A stretch of 38,422 nt of DNA from a virus (IMGVR_UViG_3300037010_000653:1-38422), one strand, 5' to 3'. Positions 27,650 to 36,518 are shown, counted from the first letter of the stretch. The notes: generated by a model from the sequence alone, not told the origin. Made by a program: numbers and translations.

Positions 27650-30115
27650 ATGATCCAAGACTATCTACGGTTAGGGTTGGCACTTGTCGCTATACCACGG
27701 GATGAAAAAAGCCCAAAGGGGCGATGGCTGGATCGAAGATGCGAGGATATTGCGCGGCTTGGACGCGGCAATGTAGGCATCAACCACGCACTTTCTGGCA
27801 CCTGCTGCCTTGACGTTGACGACTCCACGCTATTTAAGGCGTGGTGGGTCGCGCAGGGGTTCTCGCTTGACGCGCTCAAGCAGATTATTGCTGCGTGCCC
27901 CGTTTGGATGAGCGGCAGGCCGCGCCGCTGGAAGGCGCTATTTCGCGCACCGGAGGGTATGCGCACACTCGCCCTGCACCATCACGGGTTTGAGCTGCGA
28001 GCAGCCGGTGGGCAAGACGTGTTGCCCCCGTCGGTCTTTGTTGACGAGGATGGCACTCCGTGGCAATACCACTGGATCAACGGCTTGCCGTCGTCGCTGG
28101 ACGACGTGCCGATGCTGCCAGCGAAGTTACTTGCTAAGGCACGGGCAACCCCACGCCAGGAAAGCCCGCTGGACGCACCTACGGGAATGTTGGCGGCGGT
28201 CTTGGGCGTCATTACGGAAGGTGGCCGCAATGACTACCTGAGCCGCGCCTGTTACGCCAAGATCAAGGCTGGCGTGGAGGGCGACGACCTGGTGGCCGAA
28301 ATGCTGGCACTGAACGAGTCTAAGTGCATGCCGCCGCTACCCGAGTCCGAGGTGCTGGCGATCATTCGTAGCAAAGAACGGCTCGGCATCGAGCCAGCGC
28401 CGGAGGTTGAGCAATGGAAGGCGCTGGCACCGTTCATACCCGATGGATACCGCCTTCATGCAGGCACCTTGCAGGTCAAGGTGAAAGACGAAGAAAGCGA
28501 CGATACGACATGGGACACATTGTTGCACTACCCGATTGCCGTAACGAACGTGATCCGCATTCCTGGCGTGCAGGAGCAACGATACATTGAAGTGACGGTG
28601 CTCAACCCGCACGAAGCAAAACACCACTTGACTATGGTGCAACTGAGTCGGGAATTTGAGCAGGCGCTGAACAACATCGGCGTGAGCGTGTTCGGCAAGC
28701 GCGCAACTTGGGTGAAGGCGTTTCTGATTGCGTCGAAAGAGAAGTTGGAGCGGGAGCAAAAAGTGATGAACTCATACAAACAATTCGGCTGGCAAGCGGA
28801 CGGCAGTTTCCTTGTCGGCAACCGGCTTTACCGCGCAGGCCAAGTGCCCGTGCTAGTGCATCTGGAACCGCACGCTGCGCAATTGGCGCGGTATATGCCC
28901 CTGGTTGGAGACGTGAACGCATGGCGCGAGGCGGCGTTGCCCCTGCTGTGCGGCGATAGCCCCAAGCAGACCTTCGCGTTCATGTGCTCGCTGGCCGCGC
29001 CATTGATGAAGCTGTCGGGCGAACGCGGCGGCATCCTGTCGCTGGTCGGCCCTTCAGGACAAGGCAAATCCACTGTGCAGAGCGCAATTACGAGCGTGTT
29101 CGGAACGCAAGAGTCCGCATTCAGCAAGGCGCAGGACACCGAGAACGCGCGAGTAGCGTTTCTATCCATCATGCACAATCTACCCGTGCAGGCCGAAGAA
29201 TTGACAAAGCTCGACGGCCAAAAGCTCGCTACGCTCGCCTATGACGTATCCGAAGGTCGGGACAAACGGCGGCTTGACCGCTCGGGCCACATGCGCGAAA
29301 TGATCCCGGAGTGGCATACCATCCTAACATCAAGCAGCAATACGTCCATCATTGAGAAGCTGATGGACTTGGGCGCAATCCCGGAGGCTTTCCGCGTGCT
29401 AGAAATGCGCGTGACACTGCCACCCAACGCCCGCTTGCAGGATGGTGACATGATGAAGCGCCTGCTGATGGCGAATGCCGGGTCTGCCGGGCACGTCCTG
29501 GCGCAATATTTGGTCGATCACAAAGACTTGATCGCGCAGGGGCTGGAAAAGGTCAAGCACGCATTGCAGGCGGTGACCCAGGCCCCGACCGAAGAACGTA
29601 TTCGCATCAACATGGTCGCTGGTGCGGCCATGATGGCCCGCGTTGTCAAGGCGGCGCTAGGAATGCCCGTCGATGCGAACGCTGTGCTGGAATTTGGCCG
29701 CGACCTGATTCTGGCTGAACGGGAGCACCGCAGCGCCTACGAGTCGGATGCGACACAAACGCTTACAGACTTCATCAACGAGAACATCTCGCATTGCGTG
29801 CAGACTAACATGCAGAACGTAGTGTTCGACCTGATCCGCACCACGCCCCCCTACACCATGCGCTACGAAGCGCCTAGCCGCACGCTTTACATCTCTTACT
29901 CGCTCATGCGCCGCTATGCGTTGCAACGACGGCTGGATTGGGCGGACGCGCAACGCGAACTGCGCAAAATCGGAGTGCTGCGCGGCTTGCGCAAAGTGAC
30001 GCTGACCAAGGGAATGACGGGCGTCCCCCCGCAAGGGCAAACGCAATGCCTCGAAATCGACGCCGACCGGCTTGGTTTCGAGTTCAAGCAGGAGGGCGAG
30101 GATCAAGTAGCGTGA
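27650..30115 (+). CDS. Primase-polymerase/helicase fusion (prim-pol + PriCT + DUF927 ATPase)
   Basis: The 821-residue product begins like a prim-pol domain (YLRLGLALVAIPRDEKSPKGRWL) with the acid set CLDVDDS (D55, D57, D58). PriCT follows at 193-246. The ATPase region has SLVGPSGQGKSTV (Walker A 467-475) and later LTSSSNTSIIEKLMDLGAIPEAFRVLEMRV, a DUF927 pattern. It probably primes synthesis and unwinds the fork for the family A polymerase. The ATG has no ribosome site and sits just after a terminator, so expression is probably low. It ends overlapping the leftward gene by 13 bases. Confidence 0.85.
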   Translation: MIQDYLRLGLALVAIPRDEKSPKGRWLDRRCEDIARLGRGNVGINHALSGTCCLDVDDSTLFKAWWVAQGFSLDALKQIIAACPVWMSGRPRRWKALFRAPEGMRTLALHHHGFELRAAGGQDVLPPSVFVDEDGTPWQYHWINGLPSSLDDVPMLPAKLLAKARATPRQESPLDAPTGMLAAVLGVITEGGRNDYLSRACYAKIKAGVEGDDLVAEMLALNESKCMPPLPESEVLAIIRSKERLGIEPAPEVEQWKALAPFIPDGYRLHAGTLQVKVKDEESDDTTWDTLLHYPIAVTNVIRIPGVQEQRYIEVTVLNPHEAKHHLTMVQLSREFEQALNNIGVSVFGKRATWVKAFLIASKEKLEREQKVMNSYKQFGWQADGSFLVGNRLYRAGQVPVLVHLEPHAAQLARYMPLVGDVNAWREAALPLLCGDSPKQTFAFMCSLAAPLMKLSGERGGILSLVGPSGQGKSTVQSAITSVFGTQESAFSKAQDTENARVAFLSIMHNLPVQAEELTKLDGQKLATLAYDVSEGRDKRRLDRSGHMREMIPEWHTILTSSSNTSIIEKLMDLGAIPEAFRVLEMRVTLPPNARLQDGDMMKRLLMANAGSAGHVLAQYLVDHKDLIAQGLEKVKHALQAVTQAPTEERIRINMVAGAAMMARVVKAALGMPVDANAVLEFGRDLILAEREHRSAYESDATQTLTDFINENISHCVQTNMQNVVFDLIRTTPPYTMRYEAPSRTLYISYSLMRRYALQRRLDWADAQRELRKIGVLRGLRKVTLTKGMTGVPPQGQTQCLEIDADRLGFEFKQEGEDQVA

Positions 30116-30819
30116 TTCTCAATCACCGCTTGCGTGCGCACGGCCTTGAGCCTGCGCACTTCGTCCAGGATCACCGCAATGGCTGCGTCCGACTGCGCAC
30201 GGAACCGGCTCTCGTCGGCCTTGATCGCCATATTGATCGCACTGGCGGCTGCGTCTTTTTGGATAGATAGCAGCCGCGCGTAATCGTTGTCCCAAGGCGC
30301 AGGGTTGAGGTCAAGAATGTCCTCAATCTTGCGCAGGGCCTTGTTGACAATCCGGTTGAGGTGATTGGTCGGCTCGTTGCTTACAGTTTCAAGCTCGTCG
30401 CATACCCCATCTTCTGCAACTTGGGCAACTGGGTATTGAGGCGCTTGCCAATGTCCGTCCGATATATTGGGGAGTTCGGCACCGATAGCGAGTCCAAGGC
30501 TTTGTAGGCTTGCTCCCGACTTGCGGCCACTGTCGGCGCTGCCGCCGCCGCGACCAGCAGATACGTCCCGGCACTTACGAGGTGCATTTCCTCCACAATC
30601 TTGTTCCCGCGCTCCACTGGCACCTTCGCCGCCTTCAATTCGCAAGGGTGGATGTGGTTGCTCACCGCGTCCAGATTGTAGATCGGTGTCCCCGACACTT
30701 CCTTGCGACTCAGTTTGTTGTAAGGAAAGTCCGGGATCGCCAGCACGACCCCCGTTGCTGTCAGGCCAGTCAAGAAGTTCGTCCAGATCGATGATCCGTT
30801 TAGGCTTTCGAGCATCCAT
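30103..30819 (-). CDS. Gene overlapping the PurD-like gene out of frame; possible small terminase
   Basis: The frame has no stop from 30819 to 30103 (238 residues). The only canonical start codon between 30819 and the late internal ATG (MAIKAD) is the ATG at 30819 (MDARKPKRIIDLDELL), preceded by GGAG at nine bases. About 437 bases lie over the ATP-grasp gene in another frame. The last 92 residues (NHLNRIVNKALRKIEDILDL..YARLLSIQKDAAASAINMAIKADESRFR..) look real and helical, like small terminase or similar phage proteins. The part over the ligase is Gly/Ser-rich and may be disordered, or not translated if an unusual start is used. Confidence 0.45.
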   Translation of the reverse strand: MDARKPKRIIDLDELLDWPDSNGGRAGDPGLSLQQTESQGSVGDTDLQSGRGEQPHPPLRIEGGEGASGAREQDCGGNAPRKCRDVSAGRGGGSADSGRKSGASLQSLGLAIGAELPNISDGHWQAPQYPVAQVAEDGVCDELETVSNEPTNHLNRIVNKALRKIEDILDLNPAPWDNDYARLLSIQKDAAASAINMAIKADESRFRAQSDAAIAVILDEVRRLKAVRTQAVIENHAT

Positions 30820-31691
30820 TTCGCTGTGCTCCGGTGTAGTTGCTGCTGAATGTTGAAGATAGGCCAACCTGGGCGCATCGTAAACTCTAGCGGCCACGGG
30901 TTGCCTTTGTCGTCAATGATAACCGCAACGTCCACGAACCCAATGTGCCCACTGCGCACCAGATAGTCCTCCAGCGGCTTGAGCACTTTGTCGGCCAGTT
31001 TGGACTTCTCGGTGTAAGTGACGACAGTCCCCATTTCCCCTGTGTTCGGGCCTTTGTCGTCATTCATCAACTTCTTGTGCTCGAAGTTCTCGCACCAGGG
31101 GCTTGCAAAACCGTTTGGGCCGACCCATGCACCCACGGCCATCTCGATGCCGGGTTGGAACTCCTGCATGATGAACGCGGGGACGTGCTTCCCGGTGCGC
31201 TTCCACTTTTCCAGCATGTAGATCATATCCGCAGGCCCTTTGCTGACGTAGGACAGGCTACGGTCTGCATCCCCGAACGGCTTGGAAACGTAGCGTCCCA
31301 TGTTGGCCTTGACGTAGGCAATGGCCTTGTCGTAGCTGGTGAACGTCTCGCCCTCAATGAGCGGTATTCCGTGCGCTTTGAGCACATCCATGCCTACCTG
31401 CCGGTTCAGCTCCCACTGCGCAGTGAAGCTGTTGGCCCCGTAGATTGGATACCCGCGCTGCTGCCACTTGTCCAGGTCGGTCATGTAGACCGCATTGTCC
31501 GGCAGGAACACCAAGTCCGCCCAGTTCATGTGCTGTTCCCAGTGCTGCACCTTCTGGACAAGATGATCCCCGACAGTAATCAACCCATCGGGCTTGTTGC
31601 GAATGAACCACCGGACTTGCGCGCCCTCGGCTATGCTGCGTAGGCAAAAGTCGAGCGCCAGCGCCGACGGGTCGATAACGAGGATTTTCAT
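30381..31691 (-). CDS. PurD-like ATP-grasp ligase
   Basis: The 436-residue product is close to the 429 residues of bacterial PurD (GAR synthetase) and follows its plan. MKILVID opens a Rossmann-like N-domain. HKKLMNDDKGPNTGEMGT (205-222) matches PurD's DHKR...GPNTGGMG. WPLEFTMRPGWP (267-277) stands where PurD has EFNxRfGDPE, so the metal-binding Asn is replaced by Thr. The end carries IYRTDIGKRL, like PurD's RxDIGxRA. The usual KADGLAAGKGV loop reads SKPFGDADRSLSYVSKG. The fold is certain; the substrate may have changed. It lies among virion genes, and its ATG overlaps the preceding stop. Confidence 0.8.
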   Translation of the reverse strand: MKILVIDPSALALDFCLRSIAEGAQVRWFIRNKPDGLITVGDHLVQKVQHWEQHMNWADLVFLPDNAVYMTDLDKWQQRGYPIYGANSFTAQWELNRQVGMDVLKAHGIPLIEGETFTSYDKAIAYVKANMGRYVSKPFGDADRSLSYVSKGPADMIYMLEKWKRTGKHVPAFIMQEFQPGIEMAVGAWVGPNGFASPWCENFEHKKLMNDDKGPNTGEMGTVVTYTEKSKLADKVLKPLEDYLVRSGHIGFVDVAVIIDDKGNPWPLEFTMRPGWPIFNIQQQLHRSTAKWMLESLNGSSIWTNFLTGLTATGVVLAIPDFPYNKLSRKEVSGTPIYNLDAVSNHIHPCELKAAKVPVERGNKIVEEMHLVSAGTYLLVAAAAAPTVAASREQAYKALDSLSVPNSPIYRTDIGKRLNTQLPKLQKMGYATSLKL

Positions 31692-33343
31692 TGAGAGGAC
31701 GGTTTAGTAGAAATAGCAGACGCCGACGTTGCGCCCAACGCACCCAATGTTGCAAGGAATTTAATATCTTCCGGGGTAAGTCTATACCCGCTGATGAGCA
31801 TTTGTTGGCCCTCAGGCGTAGCCAATTGGTTCAACACGCTGTGCGAGAGTAGGCCCGCCGTTCCAAATAGCGCCTGTTGCGGAAGACTCAATTTGCCCGT
31901 ATAAGGCAGTCGGACTTCACCATTGCCCATTGCCGCGATTCCTTCCATACTGGCCGCGCGTTCCGCCCACCCCGGCACTTTAGTACCTGTACCGAACGCC
32001 TGCGTTACCGCTGCGGACTGGCTGAGTGGGGCAAGCCCATACGACGACGCTCCTGCAAGCACAGACGGCTTCCCACGCGCCATCGTCGTATAGAGCTTGG
32101 CCGGATCGACCGGCTTCGTTCCCGCTGCAACACCAGGGTCGGTCATCATCTTTTGCAAATCCAAAGCCTGCGTCATGCGAGTGCGATAAACCCGTAGCGC
32201 CCGAGAAACGCGGGCCGTGTCACCTTGCGCACTGGTTTGCCACGCCTTTTCCAAGTTCTCCAGCGCATCCCGAGTTGCGCCGTCGCTCGTTGTCGCAGCC
32301 TTATTGCGCAACCACTGCGACACTTTGTAATAGTCTTGCCCGCTGATCGCCTGCCCTTCTTGCGCACGGTGGATAGCCGCTGCGACCCCTTTGCTTTGCG
32401 GATTAGCGACCAGTTCCGCAAGCATGGGCTTGTTTTGCGTAATGGCGCTGTCTATTGCGCTCGCAACGTTTGGGTCGATTGTGAGCTTGGTGTTGCCAAT
32501 CCGCGACAAGAAGTCCCCACTAATCTTTTGTATTGCACGGTTAACGTTGCGCGCGTTGACTTGTGTCTCACCTCTAAGCCCAAGCGTGTCGAACACTTGG
32601 CGACCAAACGTCTCGATGTTCTTCTCAGGAACCTTTTTGGCGAACGGCCCAAAAGAGCCAGCCACCTCGCGCGCGAATTGAGGCGAGCCAGTTATTTCGC
32701 TTGGCGGGACGATGAATTCGGCGTTTTGAGCGGCGCGCACGGCGTTCGCATCCGTCGCGTTCTTGATTCCTGGCGCAAAAACCCTGCCAATTCCATACTT
32801 CGCCGCTTGTAGAGCACTAGGTATCGCAGCCCCGGCAGCGCCGAATAACGCGCCAGTACCGCGCTCTCCAGGCCGCGACGTTGCCGCACCGAGGGCGGCG
32901 CCAGTGCCAGTAGTAACTAGAGGCGCGAGCAGGGGGGAAGCCACCATAAGCGGCTCGGTCAGTGCAGCAGCCCCCATTGCGAGTGGTGCGCCACCGATAA
33001 CACCGCCTACAAACTGTGTGGCCTGCGGAACATCACGTTGCCAATCACGCGCGGTCGCCTGCGCTCGTTCCCCAATCTTTCCAGGAATCAGGCTGGCCGC
33101 GTTGAGGGCTGGCAACGCCTCCGCCTTCATCAAATCGCCAAAAGCCTGCCATATTGCGCCGGGCGCCTTTCGCACAGCGCTATACCAATCCATCCCGGCC
33201 CCGGCGCTTGGAGCGGCGGCTTTTGGCGGCGCGGCGTTTGGGGCTGCGGCCTTGTTGTTCGCAAGATAGGCGTCCGGGTCAAACCCGCCCGCGCCTGCTG
33301 GCTGCTTGGCAGACGACAAATAGGCGTCAGGATCAAAGTCCAT
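31688..33343 (-). CDS. Putative internal virion / DNA-ejection protein
   Basis: The 551-residue product repeats FDPDAYL at the N-terminus (residues 3-9 and 21-27). It has an Ala/Pro linker, a hydrophobic glycine-rich zone (about 105-175, FVGGVIGGAPLAMGAAALTEPL) able to insert into a membrane, and a helical C-terminal part. FDPDAYL-type N-termini and glycine-rich segments are typical of podovirus proteins stored in the head and sent out before the DNA. Its start overlaps the previous gene by 11 bases. Confidence 0.65.
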   Translation of the reverse strand: MDFDPDAYLSSAKQPAGAGGFDPDAYLANNKAAAPNAAPPKAAAPSAGAGMDWYSAVRKAPGAIWQAFGDLMKAEALPALNAASLIPGKIGERAQATARDWQRDVPQATQFVGGVIGGAPLAMGAAALTEPLMVASPLLAPLVTTGTGAALGAATSRPGERGTGALFGAAGAAIPSALQAAKYGIGRVFAPGIKNATDANAVRAAQNAEFIVPPSEITGSPQFAREVAGSFGPFAKKVPEKNIETFGRQVFDTLGLRGETQVNARNVNRAIQKISGDFLSRIGNTKLTIDPNVASAIDSAITQNKPMLAELVANPQSKGVAAAIHRAQEGQAISGQDYYKVSQWLRNKAATTSDGATRDALENLEKAWQTSAQGDTARVSRALRVYRTRMTQALDLQKMMTDPGVAAGTKPVDPAKLYTTMARGKPSVLAGASSYGLAPLSQSAAVTQAFGTGTKVPGWAERAASMEGIAAMGNGEVRLPYTGKLSLPQQALFGTAGLLSHSVLNQLATPEGQQMLISGYRLTPEDIKFLATLGALGATSASAISTKPSSQ

Positions 33344-35192
33344 ACTTTTCCTTCAAGTGCCGAGAGATAGCAGTCGCGCGAGGGTCGTTTGGGTGCTTCT
33401 TAGCCCAATCCGCCGCTTGCTGATCTTCTGGACTCATCGTCTGTGGGCGGCTGCTACCTCGTATTTGCTCGCTAAGTGACTCTCTCTGTTGACGCAAGCT
33501 ATCCAAAACGTTTTTGCTTTCCATTTCGAGTGTTCTTTGCGCCGCTTCTAACTGGCCGAGCGTCATATCGCGCGGCAATATATTTTCCGCCTCTTTCATG
33601 GCCGACACGGTGATTCCCCGCCCGCCCGAATTAGGGTTAAGAACTCTCGCAAACTCTCTCTGCACGCTTTTCAAAAACAGGTCGAAGGACGCATATTTTG
33701 GATCAACCGTGCTTCGCAAACGATTCCACACCGAGTTAATCGGCGTGTTTGGCCCAAGCCCATAATCCTTAGCCGCCTGCATCAATCCAGCGAAGTTTTT
33801 ATGCAGTGCGTTATATGCAGATTCAGTATTCGATAGAGCGCTCTGCGCCTGCTTTAAAGCATCGCTGGTGGCTTTAACATCCGCCATGTTTATGATCCTA
33901 TCGCGGCTTAGCATAGCTTTGTAAGGCTCAGTTCCTGCGGCGATGTCAACTGCTCGGGCTACGTCATACGGTAAACGACCTTTGACTGTGTTAATCGCTT
34001 GCTGCGTCTTTATTGGGGAGACGGCAGCGGCATTTGCCGCTGCCTGTTGAGCCTTGCCTTGCACTGCTTCGCGTGCTATGTCTGGAAAAGACTGCTCGAT
34101 CCAGACCCTCATACCCATCGGAACCGGCTGCCCGTTACGCATCAATTCAGCGCCTGCCGCTAATTGATCCGGTGTGTATGGCGACTGAACATAGCCAAGC
34201 CCAGGATACCGCGCGCCAAGGCCTTGCTCGCGCAACAGCAAACCCATAGCCTTGAAAAACTCCGTGTCGGTCAACCCTGCCTCGCGGATTGCGGCATTGG
34301 CTTGCTGTGTTAGCGTCGGGTTAATCGTGTTCATTGCGAGGGCAAGCTCGCGGTCGCTCATGTTTGGGTGCGCCTTGAGCAGATTCGCAGTAGCCTGAGC
34401 AGCAAGATTGAGAGGCTGATTGTGCTGAATGAGAGCCAGCATACGCCCATAGGCTCCAGTTGGGAGCGGCGGATCAGCGTCTTGGCCCTGTTGCGCGGAC
34501 GGCACGGCTGGCGATGCCCCTGGCGCGGGCGCAGGCGCGGGCGCGGGTGTTCGCCAATTACCGTTCCGTGCCATGTCGAGCAAGATGATTGCCGCATCTT
34601 TCGGACGCATTTTCTTGGCGTCAACCGCAGTGGCGACCTGTTCCGGGGTTGTAATGTGGTCAAACCGTCGCCCCGGCCCGAACGTAGGGACTGGCGCTGC
34701 ACCCGGAATCGGCGCGGCTGGTGACGCCTCTGACGCAGACGTGAGCGGTCGCAGATTATCGTTCCGTGCCATGTCGAGCAAGATGTTCTCCACATCGCTC
34801 GCGGCGGGGGTCGGCCCCGCATCCGGGAGCGGCACGGCTTGTATCTTCTGCGGCGGGGCTGCGAACGTCTGCGCCGTGCCTACTGGCGGAAACGGCTGCC
34901 GCGCGCTATCTTGCCCTGGTGCTGGCGCGGGCGCGAGTGCAGGCGCGGGCGCTGGCGCGGAGTCTTGATCGGACGGCAGGCTGTTTACGAGGCTGCGAAA
35001 ATACGCTCCTAAGCCTCCGAGGGCGGCCTGCTGATCTTGGAAATTCTGCCATTCAACCTGACGCGCCAGCGCACTGTTTGCCAGCAAATTGTCGAGTTGC
35101 TGCTGTTTTTGCCGATTGGCAATATCTTGCTGGCTGGCGTCGTAGGCGCCAGCCAGCATGTTGCCAAACCGCAAGTAGCTACCGATGTTCAT
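33333..35192 (-). CDS. Putative internal virion protein with Pro-Ala linkers and LLDMARN repeats
   Basis: The 619-residue product has an N-terminal helical region (SYLRFGNMLAGAYDASQQDI) and Pro-Ala tracts (APAPAPALAPAPAPG and later). Two copies of a ILLDMARN(D/G)N(L/W)R block are separated by about 65 residues, and a long helical C-terminal half has ALKQAQSALSNTESAYNALH. The tracts probably act as flexible linkers between helical bundles. It lies in the ejection-protein cluster. The function is inferred from context. Confidence 0.65.
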   Translation of the reverse strand: MNIGSYLRFGNMLAGAYDASQQDIANRQKQQQLDNLLANSALARQVEWQNFQDQQAALGGLGAYFRSLVNSLPSDQDSAPAPAPALAPAPAPGQDSARQPFPPVGTAQTFAAPPQKIQAVPLPDAGPTPAASDVENILLDMARNDNLRPLTSASEASPAAPIPGAAPVPTFGPGRRFDHITTPEQVATAVDAKKMRPKDAAIILLDMARNGNWRTPAPAPAPAPGASPAVPSAQQGQDADPPLPTGAYGRMLALIQHNQPLNLAAQATANLLKAHPNMSDRELALAMNTINPTLTQQANAAIREAGLTDTEFFKAMGLLLREQGLGARYPGLGYVQSPYTPDQLAAGAELMRNGQPVPMGMRVWIEQSFPDIAREAVQGKAQQAAANAAAVSPIKTQQAINTVKGRLPYDVARAVDIAAGTEPYKAMLSRDRIINMADVKATSDALKQAQSALSNTESAYNALHKNFAGLMQAAKDYGLGPNTPINSVWNRLRSTVDPKYASFDLFLKSVQREFARVLNPNSGGRGITVSAMKEAENILPRDMTLGQLEAAQRTLEMESKNVLDSLRQQRESLSEQIRGSSRPQTMSPEDQQAADWAKKHPNDPRATAISRHLKEKYGL

Positions 35193-35201
35193 TTTTAGCC
35201 C

Positions 35202-36176
35202 TTAAGTCCAAACCGACCCGTAGTTGGAGAAATCATATGCGCCGGTGTTTCCGCCTCCGCCGCCTATATTCAACCCACTAAATATATTGCCAACGACATT
35301 GCCAATCGGTTTGGCGATCGCCGCGCCAAAGCCTTGCGCCGCCTGATTGAGTTGGCCTTGTTGCGCAATCTGCGCACTTGGGTTTCCAAGCCCTTGGTAG
35401 GCGTTGTAATCAGCAATCTGTTGCTGAGTCGGCAGGTTGGCTTGTTGACCCATCTGCCCAAGGCCGTTCATCATTCCGAGCTGCGAATTTACCGCGTTGA
35501 CTTGCGTCTGGTACGGCATCGCCGTGGCTTGGTTCATCAAGTCCACTCCTTGCGTGCCGATATTCGCTCCCACTGTGCCCAGTCGCGCCGCAGCCTGATC
35601 AAGCGAACCAACCCCGCGCACTCCTGCCAATTGCCGGTTCAGCAGGTTGTTCTGCCAGTTTTGATTGAACAACTGGTTTTGCTGTGCCGCAATCTGCGCG
35701 CCAGCCCCGCTCATGTTCAACCCACGCGCGGCGAGGTCTGCGTTGACTTGGTTTGCGTTCTGCGCTTGTAGGTAGTTGTAAAGCTGAGTCTGCGGGTCGA
35801 ACGCGGATTGAACAAGCTGGTTCTGTAGCCACGGAATCTGGCCCATTTGGCCGTAAAGCTGGTTCGCCGCATTGGCCGCCTGAAAACCTTGCTGTGTTCC
35901 ATACTGTGCCGCTTGCTGCGCGCCGGAAAGCGCTTGGTTATAGTAGGGGCTGTTGAGCACCCCGTTTACGGCGTTTTGCGCGGACGGCAACACCTGCTGA
36001 TATAGGTTGTTTGTCCCGATTTGCGGGATGAGGCCAAGCTCACTATTTGCTGCTTGGGTCAGGTTAGGCGGAAGGTATGAGCCACCTTGGTAGCCGCCCG
36101 ACGAACTATCGCCGCCGAATAGGGCGTTCCCAATAAGAGGCCCTGCGACCGCGCCGATAATACTAGCAAAGGGCAT
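35202..36176 (-). CDS. Gln/Asn/Gly-rich virion protein, ejection-protein candidate
   Basis: The 324-residue product has a glycine-rich hydrophobic N-terminus (ASIIGAVAGPLIGNALFGG) and a long region with many Gln, Asn and Ala residues in helical pattern (GFQAANAANQLYGQMGQIPW..NANQVNADLAARG). The end holds AAIAKPIGNVVGNIFSG and a disordered Gly tail. Such composition is typical of the smallest of the three podovirus ejection proteins, which forms a channel in the outer membrane. Assignment is by composition and order only. Confidence 0.6.
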   Translation of the reverse strand: MPFASIIGAVAGPLIGNALFGGDSSSGGYQGGSYLPPNLTQAANSELGLIPQIGTNNLYQQVLPSAQNAVNGVLNSPYYNQALSGAQQAAQYGTQQGFQAANAANQLYGQMGQIPWLQNQLVQSAFDPQTQLYNYLQAQNANQVNADLAARGLNMSGAGAQIAAQQNQLFNQNWQNNLLNRQLAGVRGVGSLDQAAARLGTVGANIGTQGVDLMNQATAMPYQTQVNAVNSQLGMMNGLGQMGQQANLPTQQQIADYNAYQGLGNPSAQIAQQGQLNQAAQGFGAAIAKPIGNVVGNIFSGLNIGGGGGNTGAYDFSNYGSVWT

Positions 36177-36194
36177 GTCAGTCTCCTTGTCGGA

Positions 36195-36518
36195 TCATTT
36201 CTGGATGACGACTTCATCAACCTTGGCAGGGTCGGTTTCGTCCGTGGCGTGAATGCAAAACCAAACAGAATCTTCGAGCGCTATGACGCCATGAGCAACC
36301 CCTGCGCGGACGTTCACGACAGCCGGGGCGCGATACAGTTGCCGCCCTTCGGGGGTCACCAGTACGACCGCGCCCTGCGCCAGAATGCTCAAGTGATCGT
36401 ACTTGTGCTTGTGCGTCAATGCGGACGATCCTTTCGGGAGGTGCATTTGCCTTGCATAGACCCCCGACGAAAAATGATGGATCGTGCCCTGGTCGAGTTG
36501 TTTCTTTAGCGAGATCAT
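36195..36518 (-). CDS. Cupin-fold protein
   Basis: The 107-residue product has HKHKYDHLSILAQGAVVLV (H36, H38, H42, a cupin motif 1 set) and GVAHGVIALEDSVWFCIHATD (H76, H90). Three histidines could bind a metal. Small cupins occur in virion modules of podoviruses; a structural role, such as a tail spike base, or a sugar-modifying role are both possible. The start lies four bases inside the end of the holin gene. Confidence 0.8.
   Translation of the reverse strand: MISLKKQLDQGTIHHFSSGVYARQMHLPKGSSALTHKHKYDHLSILAQGAVVLVTPEGRQLYRAPAVVNVRAGVAHGVIALEDSVWFCIHATDETDPAKVDEVVIQK

Noticed and set aside
30109-30130. Small hairpin (GTGATT/AATCAC) at the meeting point of the two gene blocks
   Set aside because: It has only six clean pairs plus a bulged extension and no T-tract on either side, so it is too weak to call a bidirectional terminator.
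30381-30400. Programmed -1 frameshift from the ligase into the overlapping frame
   Set aside because: No slippery heptamer of the X-XXY-YYZ type is present near the ligase stop; separate initiation is more plausible.
30945-31643. Plus-strand frame of 232 codons opposite the PurD-like gene
   Set aside because: The product shows no family features and the opposite strand has clear ATP-grasp motifs.
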